Of a DNA stretch of 64,000 bases, positions 56,924 through 64,000 are shown piece after piece. The notes under the pieces are model-generated. The model was given only the letters and a program-made list of their open reading frames with translations. It was not told the origin of the DNA and made no database searches. The DNA comes from Phoronis australis (lineage: Eukaryota > Phoronida > Phoronidae): the NCBI GenBank assembly GCA_002633005.1, contig NMRA01000786.1:18981-82980 (forward strand), read 5' to 3'. Each line of letters begins with the position of its first letter. Within the stretch, counting starts at the first letter, position 1. The position numbers and the translations under genes were made by a program.

Positions 56924-57705
56924 TCAGGGACAGACATCACAGCACATTGGACAGGTCCACAAGTGCTCAGTCCTTCTCTGCAGCAGCCAAGAAAGAGTCA
57001 CACTGCTGATGGTTCCCATGTTGAGCTGGTTAATCGGGTATCTACTTTCTCCACGTAAGGTGGTTCTGATGCCGCTTCCTCTGACAACATGAAGCTCAGT
57101 CAGTCTTTCCAGGGTGGTGCTTTCTGAGGGAGCCTCCATCTCCTGGTCTTTCAGTGCCATCAAAACATCCTTCTCGCTCCAAGTAACATCTTCCTAAAGT
57201 TCTGCCTTTCCTGCCAGGTCATCTGCTCTTTCATTAGACCCGTCACTCCAGAATGTCCAGGGGCAAACAGCCACACCAGATGTTTCAGCCTGCTTCCTTC
57301 TATTGCTTCCTTCCATTCTGGTTTAATGAAGCCACTCTTGATTTTGCTTAGCATGCTCTGCAAGTCCGTAGCAATCACTGTCCCTGTGTAGCTGGTGGTT
57401 CGGAGTCATCCGAGAGCTGCTGTGGCTGCCTCCTCTTCCATCCGCATGCTGCTGGCTGTCATCAAGTATGCAACACTTTGCTCTGCAACACATCGACCTC
57501 TCACGCGTACTGTGAATACCCAGCCTGATTTGACACCCCTGACGCCTGACCCACCTGTGAAGATAATGGCATCCGATAGTTTGCTGTTCTCTTCAATAAG
57601 TGCACAGACCTCAGTGTTCACAACTATTCCACTGCGTTCTCGGTATCCCCGCCAGTGTGATGACAACCTTTGTGCAATTAACCAATGTGTCCCTCATATC
57701 AACTT
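56924..57705 (-). pseudogene. Retrotransposon RNase H domain remnant
   Basis: The minus strand encodes a decayed RNase H domain. In order: I-I-F-T-G-G-S (consensus T-D-G-S, so the first catalytic Asp is lost), a R-M-E-E-E-A-A-T-A-A-L helix with the catalytic Glu, an in-frame TGA (57406-57408) where a Trp codon would fit, V-I-A-T-D-L-Q-S-M-L (consensus T-D-S-Q-S), G-H-S-G-V-T-G, then a 2-base insertion near 57240 that shifts into N-E-R-A-D-D-L-A-G-K-A. A second stop (TAG) follows, then a tail with N-Q-L-N-M-G-T-I and a C-x2-C-like end. This order is typical of RNase H at the C-terminus of non-LTR retrotransposon polyproteins. The reverse transcriptase is absent, so it is truncated and dead. 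Confidence 0.85.
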
Positions 57706-58378
57706 TTTGTCTCTCCTTATTTATTCGATCAGACATCTGTGAATGAAGCTCGCCGTGCATCGTAGTGGTGCAAACTACGACTGGGCTCAAAGACTTGCTA
57801 TCGTACGTACATTAGCTAGTTGCTGCGTGCAACAGTTAATTTGGGTCCCAAGACCCATTTTGATATTGAATTTGGCTCTATTCATTGATAAAAAACACAG
57901 TGTACAGCCGATAATTTCTTAATGTACCATACGCTCACGCTTGTAAGGGAATCCTGCCATATTGACTTAGCATTCGGTTACCGTCTTGTGGGCGTGGCCT
58001 GACTGTTTAGACAGAACTACCCGTTGTTTCTCCATTAAACCGCCTTCACAGGTAAGTTTGTGTGTCATTTCCTCGACACAATTTCGAGCCGCGAAAGCAC
58101 ATTGCATCAAAAATTAACGTAACTAAATCTGACTGCTGCTAAGACCTTTATTGTTAAAAGTCCACGGCCACGTACCTGGTGGCCATCCAGCTAGAGTGAA
58201 GGAGTGTAACTAGGCGGGCCTCTGAAAGCAGAACTAATTTGCCATTGTCTAAATAATAAATCCCATAGCCTGTTATCTGGATTATTCAACCAGCATTTAT
58301 GTTATTGAAAGATTTGGAGTTGATCATTTGATGCACACCGGGCTTCGTTGTGTTCTTGGGGTTTTTGTTTGTCCTTCA
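57706..58378. other. No gene recognised
   Basis: Contains no frame of interest. The sequence upstream of the RNase H remnant on its strand should have held reverse transcriptase, but nothing recognisable remains. Confidence 0.35.
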
Positions 58379-58436
58379 GGGGGTCTGAAACACTGGCTAC
58401 AAAACGCCGCATAGTGCACTGAACAGTTTGTACTCT
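58379..58436. repeat. Third fragment of the segmental-duplication repeat
   Basis: GAAACACTGGCTACAAAACG, then CCGCATAGTGCACTGAACAG and TTTGT, match the right-hand parts of copies A (near 40800) and B (near 44220): GAAACATTGGCTGCAAAACG, then CCGCATAATGCATTGAACAA and TTTGT. So at least part of the duplicated block is an interspersed repeat. Confidence 0.75.
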
Positions 58437-58467
58437 ATCGCCCCATCAAGTTACTTCGCTTATAACA

Positions 58468-58606
58468 TGGGCGGCGCAGCACTGAAAAAGTGGGGGGCTA
58501 AAGCCCCCTCAGTCCCCCTGTGGTGAACCGCCTAAAGACCATGCGTGGCGTAGCAATGAAAAAAGTGGGGCTATAGCCCCTCCAGCCCCCTATGGTGCAC
58601 GCCCAT
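58468..58606. repeat. Tandem duplicate of a GC-rich 71-bp unit
   Basis: Two units (58469-58532 and 58540-58603) share GGC(G)TAGCAATGAAAAAGTGGGG, GCTA(A/T)AGCCCC, AG.CCCCCTRTGGTG and a CGCC end. Each contains the short hairpin GGGGGCTAAAGCCCCC. Directly downstream of the repeat fragment at 58379. Confidence 0.8.
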
Positions 58607-59198
58607 GTATAAGTGCCAACATGATACCGTGGTGAATCTATGGAAAGCAAGTTATTAACACTAATTCTAAAGCATTAGCTGCGCTACAAAACTGGTGGCA
58701 ACTTGGCGCCTGGCATGAAACTTAGTCCCAATGGGCGACTGAGTGACCGCAAAAGTATATCCCTAGGCAGCCAATTGTTCCTACACGTGCTTGTTCTTGT
58801 GGGTCGGTTGCAAGGGTTTGCAAGCAATATACATGTACCACATATTCACCTGGATCATCAGTGTAATAAACATTTTCTAACTGTCCCATATACTGTCCAC
58901 ACGTGTCCTTCACAGAAATTGTCGGCCCCAAATTAGAAAAATCTGCCGTTCAACTCTGATATTTAAAAATCTAAAAAGAACAATCTAGTTTTAAATGAAG
59001 TTAACTCGTGTTCCTTGGACCCAAATGGTAGGGCAAATTAGTTCAACCCAACAGTCCCACTCAGTGAGACACCTAACCAACTAGCGGTTTGCTGCATTCA
59101 ACTTCCATGTTCAAATGCATTGGCGCAACTGGACCTTTGCAACATCGGACGGGTAGCGACATCTATTTTAGTTATTGTTGTCACCCATCGCAAGCCAA
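58607..59198. other. Unassigned flank upstream of Prrx-like exon
   Basis: Open frames at 58703-58936 are unrecognised. The last 100 bases could be 5' UTR of the exon at 59199. No clear TATA box was seen. Confidence 0.3.
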
Positions 59199-59325
59199 GA
59201 TGGAAATGGCGTCTGCTGGTACAGTAGACACGGGTAATCTGGAGGAAATTCCCGACGACTTTTCAGTCAGCCATCTTCTGAAAGAAGATATCTTAGGGAA
59301 AGAATCAAGAAGAGGGTCTTAACTT
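59199..59325 (+). CDS. Possible first coding exon of a Prrx-like paired-related homeobox gene
   Basis: The ATG at 59199 (context GCCAAGATGG) opens M-E-M-A-S-A-G-T-V-D, then T-G-N-L-E-E-I-P-D-D-F-S-V-S-H-L-L-K-E-D. Vertebrate Prrx1/Prrx2 have, near the N-terminus, G-N-L then about eight residues then F-S-V-S-H-L-L-D-L-E, a motif otherwise uncommon. Prrx proteins are transcription factors of mesenchyme, with a homeodomain encoded by later exons. The frame runs to a TAA after E-S-R-R-G-S with no strong GT donor, so the splice site is uncertain. No homeodomain exon was found to the window end; it would have to lie beyond. It could be a coincidental match or a remnant. Confidence 0.4.
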
Positions 59326-62300
59326 ATTGTCTGCAAGGTTACATCCACGCCATAAGAATTGATAATGGTAAAAATACAGTAAATGTATAGGTCATAAGTG
59401 CTGGCGATCGATGCCCAAATCAGAGAAGATTCAGACTTGTTCATGTACGCATGCAAAGTGCTGGGAGAGATTTTAAATTTCGTGCTGGGTAAGTGTTAGT
59501 AAACAGTGATAAAAGCACTGTTCCTACATGTATATAATTCCAATTATCTAAGGGGGTCACCGGGTGGGATACTCTCATAGAGTAGGCCTAAGAGAACTAC
59601 AAAATGCATTAAGTCAGCTATTTTAATGATTAAGCGCATAATTTGATTTTTTAAAACGATGATTCTAGTAATCATTCTTTACGCCCAACCCGCTCACAAA
59701 ATAGTGAAATTGAAGTCTCACTAATTCAAGAATTAACGGCCCAGAATAGATGAGCTGCCCAAGTATACAATGTACCCCAACACTGGCACGTGGCTAGAAG
59801 TGCAAAAATAGCACCCAATCCGATCATTCGCGTAGTAGTTGCAAGTCAACTGAGACAATAAAGAGAAAACCAGTGATTTGTAATGTAACAACAGATATCG
59901 AGGGAGTCAATAGATTTAAAGTTACAGTTAGTAATGTCTCTGATTTGGTGATGGAAAAAGTAACCAATGATTTTTAAATCATAAATTTAATTTAAAAATT
60001 AAATTTCAGAAAATATTGTTTCTGATGAAGTTTTAAAAGTTTGTTGAAATAAGTATATTTAGACAACAGAGGTATACATGTATGTTGTATGATTTTGTGA
60101 AGTTTTGAAATATATTTCCCTGATAATTGAAAATCAAAGACAATTTAGAAAGAGATTACTTTCCCGGCGAAGAGTCACGGCAACTGAAGGTGAATTACTT
60201 TGCCTGTTAGTGTGTTCGCCGGGGGCAGCAAAATCAAGCACAGGGTTGCATTATTGCAAGTGACGTGTGAAGCCAACCGTTTTGAAATAAAACATTTTTT
60301 TTTGAAACATAGCCGTATGTTTCCAAGCAACAGCCGATAGATTGGACAAACCATCTCGTATTTTATACTCCTTGACTACTAGCAGTGTCTAGCTGTATCC
60401 CATAAACCTAATAAAGGATCTCCGTGAATTTTTATAATTATGTTCTCAGGGGTGATGAAATTGGCTACTGCTGCCCCCTGGTGGCAGTTTCTCTAACTAG
60501 ATTTCTTTTGTTGAAATTTGGCCAAAACAATTCTATATTCTATCCTGAAAACGATGGCAGATGCATGTTTTCAAAAGGTTCTAATCTGTGCTGCCCCGAA
60601 CCCCCCCATTGAGTTTTAGCATTTTGGAAACCGCCCGTATGCCTAACCTGTCCCCCCCCCCAAACTTCAGCTGCTAACTGATGCTGTGGTCTTGTAAGGT
60701 CCACGTTATTGTCTCACAACCATTACACAAAATTCTCAAAGTCATTTCAGTCTGAGATTTGTCATATCTACAAGGTGTTACTTGTTTGATTCCACTAAAA
60801 ACTGTTGTTTCACTTGCTGTCACATTCCCATGAACGATCAACGTGTCACGTGGTAAAAGATGTCAGAATACTGGGCTTCAAACTTGTATGCTTTTTCTAG
60901 CTAAGTGTTACATTTAGCGAAGTATATGTGAAGTGATTTGAGTACTAATCAATACTAAAATTGTCCTGATAGCCTCTTACCACAACAAGTAACTTAGAAT
61001 CTATTCAAGAAATTGACAACAATACAGGCAGTACCAATATCGCGTTTAGGTATTATAATAGACTTGCATAATTGTTACCGTGCCGTCCGAGTATCATGAC
61101 AAACATGATTACTAAATATTATAAAGCTGTGAGGTAGAAAGATTGGAGTCAGCATCACACTTCATAATACAAATGTTCCCTATTTCTGCAAATAAATTAA
61201 GATTTTTCAAACTTTTAGCTTTGATATAACTTGAAGTGAAAAGTAACTAGTTACAAAGCACTAGTCAAAAACACAATTGATCCACAAAATGTAGAAAAAT
61301 GTGTGTCCTTTTGTGACACATAATATATTTAAATCATTGATTCTTTTTAATTATTCCTGATTGAAACCATTTCAAATGTAAAGAAGTTACAATGTGAACG
61401 CATAAATATTATACATGTAGAATATGCAATATTGGGATATTTAAAAAAATGGAAAACTCCATACTAGAGATTTCGTAAATCTTTTCAAACATCATATGTA
61501 TATCCATAGAGATATCGTTCAATTTCCACAGTCCTGCAATGTGGCGTGTACATGTAGAAGCACTTGAGAGACACCCACTTTCAACACTACTAAAAATTAC
61601 CTCCATATTTATCTCCCCTCTCACATGATGGATGCGGAGAAAATGATATGTATCAGTTTTACTTGGTGATCCTTATTTACATGTATCATTTCCTAATTCC
61701 ATTATGGGTGCTCCCTCATTGCATGCAATCTAGCTGCTTATGATATTGAAAAACGTGTAATTTTCCTCGTAAACTTTTGAAGGCTTATAGATGAAAAGAG
61801 GTCAATACAACCATAACTGGTGATTTTTGTATCAGAGCCACATCAAGATCAAAAACAAAAAGTTTAAGCTGCATCTGAAAGAAGTCCATTTGAGTGATTT
61901 TTATTTTGGTTTGTTATTTCTTTTGATTTTCTCGGGGAGTGGCTCGTAATTTTAAGAATGATTCCATATAAAAACCATATGAAAATGAAAAATCACTATA
62001 TACTCAAAAACTTCATACAGAGCTAATACTTTGTGCATGTGTTGGGATGCTGGCCCAAAGTACACTGCTGCAATATTTGCACTCAATGACCTTTGGTTAC
62101 CGAGATATGACCTATTTGGCTATAAAGGCATATTTTGCATTGTTTCATGTCAATAAAACTGCATTTTTGAACGGCAAAAAACCAGACTTAGAAAGCTGGT
62201 GACACAGTTTGACAATGATGGTCATAAAGACTCATGTAAGGTTAGTAAGAAAATGAAATTTGCAACTCATAGGTACAATTAAATTTCCAGCAGGGGAGAA

Positions 62301-62614
62301 AACTCCGAGACCACTTTTCAGGCCAGTCAGTAGTGGCAAGATGTTGCTTAACCTGCCTGCTATATCGGAATATATTTGAAGTTGAAATTCTCTGTGTAGA
62401 CACTTCTAAGATTGAACTTTGATAATTGCTTTTAAAAAAACTTGTCTCTTATATACTTAGTGCTAAACGTGGCCCTCGAATTTGGGCATTTTTGTGATGT
62501 GGCCTTAGTCTGACTGACAAGAGAATTGAGGCTACTCTTTTAGTTTAGAGATATCACCTAAAATATATGATCTAATATCAACAATGCAATATCACTAAAA
62601 TTTAACTTTCACTT
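59326..62614. other. No gene recognised
   Basis: About 3.3 kb, AT-rich with several TACATGTA palindromes (near 59526, 60074, 61412, 61680), homopolymer runs and no frame above 71 codons of interest. I looked for homeodomain words (W-F-Q-N-R-R) that would support a Prrx gene and saw none. Confidence 0.4.
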
Positions 62615-62944
62615 TTGAGACCCCAATTTTCTAAAACACTCCATTCTTTGTTTAACTTTACCAATAGCACTTTAGGGTTCGAGATTACATGCACTTCCTG
62701 TCACTGCAAAGAGTATGGAGGAATTTCCTTCTTGTACATTTGGTTAATTTCGTTACATAAGTGTAATCGCGGAGGAAATGTGGCCTTCATTAGCTGTCTT
62801 AAAGACGTCAGAAGTCATCTAAAGTCGTGCAAAGTGCCACAGAAGTTTGAAAGTATATCGGAATTACAGCTGATTCTTGCCAGAGCTGGAGATAGGAGGT
62901 TGGACTGGCAAATCAATGGAAATGCGCCGTACACATTGACATGA
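62615..62944 (+). CDS. Hypothetical Cys/His-rich frame, perhaps N-terminal part of the following element
   Basis: A 109-codon frame with F-E-I-T-C-T-S-C-H-C-K-E-Y-G-G, then F-I-S-C-L-K-D-V-R-S-H-L-K-S-C-K and a helical E-S-I-S-E-L-Q-L-I-L-A-R-A-G. The even Cys/His spacing (C-x2-C-x1-C, later C-x6-H-x3-C) suggests a zinc-binding region, as precedes the catalytic part in the family to its right. It is in a different frame from the next block and ends at TGA. Plausibly the degenerate N-terminal exon of the same element. Confidence 0.4.
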   Translation: MRPQFSKTLHSLFNFTNSTLGFEITCTSCHCKEYGGISFLYIWLISLHKCNRGGNVAFISCLKDVRSHLKSCKVPQKFESISELQLILARAGDRRLDWQINGNAPYTLT

Positions 62945-64000
62945 GTTTGGACTTGGCTTTAGACAAAAATTGACGTGCTGTTATCCAGAACACACAGCAT
63001 ATTGTCAGAGGGATAAACCAGGAACAAGCAAAACAGGATCTGATGTCATCTCTGACCCCACACCAAGTTTTGGTTGTAATGGATTTTGCAATGAAGTTCA
63101 TACCCATCAGTTTCCGTGAAGCACAGTCCGACTGGTTTGGAAAAAAGGATCTCATGGCACATGGCGGCTTGTATCACAAAGAAAGGTGAAAGCCACCTGG
63201 TAAAAATAAATCCTCAATTAGTATTCAAGATGTTGCAAAGTAGTTCTCAGATGTGCTCAATATTAAACAGAAAGACAGTGATGAACAATGTTGTTGTCTT
63301 TACCTCTTTTTAGTATATTGATTTACTGTAACAGTTCAAGATACAGGGAGTGTGCACTTAATATCTATTTTTTTTCTTGCCATTTCCCAACAAAAGCTTG
63401 ACAGTGATGCATTCTTTGTATCTTAGTAGATTTTGCACACAAACCTTCATTTTAACTGAAGCCATTTTGTACTTATGTATGATTTTCATATCTTTGTGAA
63501 GGGGAAATTTCCCCCTCCCTAGAAATGTTTTGAAGGAGCTACTGATATAATAACGTGTTGAGACGAACCATGATTGAAGTTAAGTTGAGTTGTGTGATTG
63601 CGGTTTAGGTGGTAATAAGATGTAATAAGGTAGTTCTTTAAACTAGCTGACCTATTTGAGATACATAATTGTTGTATTTCAGGTACATACGTTCATCCAT
63701 ACTCTAGATGCCTGCAATCAAGACTTTTTCACTGTTTGCTGTTTAACGCTAGATGTGCTAAGGCAGGTGAAACCTAGGGATCCACAAATAACGGAAGCTC
63801 CGACAATGCCAGTTGTTACCATTCAGCTGCCCTTTTGATTCATTTGTTCTACATATCTGGTAACACTGGCATCTCCATTCTGTGCTGCGACTTCAGTGAA
63901 AGTCAGAAGGGAAAAGACATCTGTGACAGGAAAATCGCACCCTTGAAGTCCCATGCCAAGTACCTCGTCAATGAAGGCAACAAAATGCAGTCGACCTGAA
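62945..64000 (+). pseudogene. Frameshifted copy of an uncharacterised transposase-like family (cut by window end)
   Basis: Blocks in order: I-V-R-G-I-N-Q-E-Q-A-K-Q-D-L-M; V-L-V-V-M-D-F-A-M-K-F-I-P; R-E-A-Q-S-D-W-F-G-K; then after a frame change at an A6 run (about 63142-63147), R-I-S-W-H-M-A-A-C. An intron with a GTAAAA donor at 63200 and TATTTCAG acceptor ending at 63682 joins in phase 0 to H-T-F-I-H-T-L-D-A-C-N-Q-D-F-F and L-K-like V-K-P-R-D-P-Q-I. A second frame change near 63800 leads to S-D-N-A-S-C-Y-H-S-A, T-G-I-S-I-L, D-F-S-E-S-Q-K-G-K-D-I-C-D-R and K-S-H, ending in V-N-E-G. The layout matches an unnamed family I have seen repeatedly in cnidarian and marine invertebrate proteins, with D-(F/W)-A-M-K and D-N-A-G-C-Y-H motifs. 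An upstream stop (TGA near 62970) also breaks the frame. Confidence 0.75.

Overview
This is animal nuclear DNA: AT-rich, with large introns, GT-AG splice sites, few long reading frames, dense decayed repeats, one assembly gap (N run 55023-55460) and single Ns near 3939 and 30440. The best-supported gene is a microtubule-associated protein 1 (MAP1/futsch family) gene. Its second exon encodes the F-L-S-W-D block as in arthropod futsch. Together with frequent TACATGTA palindromes and the mobile-element mix, this suggests a marine invertebrate, perhaps a hemichordate, echinoderm or lophotrochozoan. I cannot name the species.

Layout. 1-5082: sequence upstream of the first visible MAP1 exon, with a GC-rich repeat cluster (1720-1980); the MAP1 first coding exon was not found. 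5083-18856: three MAP1 coding exons (5083-5181, 11558-11713, 14847-18856), joined in consistent phase 1, with two introns of 6.4 and 3.1 kb that carry a tRNA-derived SINE and three tandem repeats. 18857-21400: 3' UTR and downstream sequence. 23-38 kb: a mobile-element graveyard. It holds two oppositely oriented copies of a repeat containing a THAP zinc-finger first exon, a hairpin-forming satellite (27.5-28.6 kb), a MITE, and a 2.9 kb DNA transposon (31355-34251) with long terminal inverted repeats, an 8-bp target duplication and a THAP second exon. 38.9-44.6 kb: an old tandem segmental duplication, the second copy expanded by a 93-bp minisatellite. 45-50 kb: SINE-like tRNA remnants and little else.

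50644-51912 is an intronless 422-codon gene of unrecognised family. It has a helical N-terminal half, a central segment with weak ADP-ribosyltransferase-like features, and a C-terminal CCCH finger fused to a CCHC-like knuckle. 52-57.7 kb holds a 109-bp MITE, a second copy of a 400-bp interspersed repeat, a palindromic minisatellite, the assembly gap, a GC-rich foldback and a dead retrotransposon RNase H domain. 59199-59325 may be the first coding exon of a Prrx-like (paired-related homeobox) gene. The right edge (62.9-64.0 kb) is a frameshifted, apparently intron-containing copy of an uncharacterised, widespread transposase-like family whose conserved acidic motifs suggest an RNase H-like (DDE) nuclease.

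The genes form no operon-like system. The MAP1 gene is ordinary host cytoskeletal biology. The most unusual content is the concentration of THAP, P-like and uncharacterised transposase relics and foldback repeats, and the solitary 422-codon zinc-finger gene. All identifications rest on reading motifs by eye.
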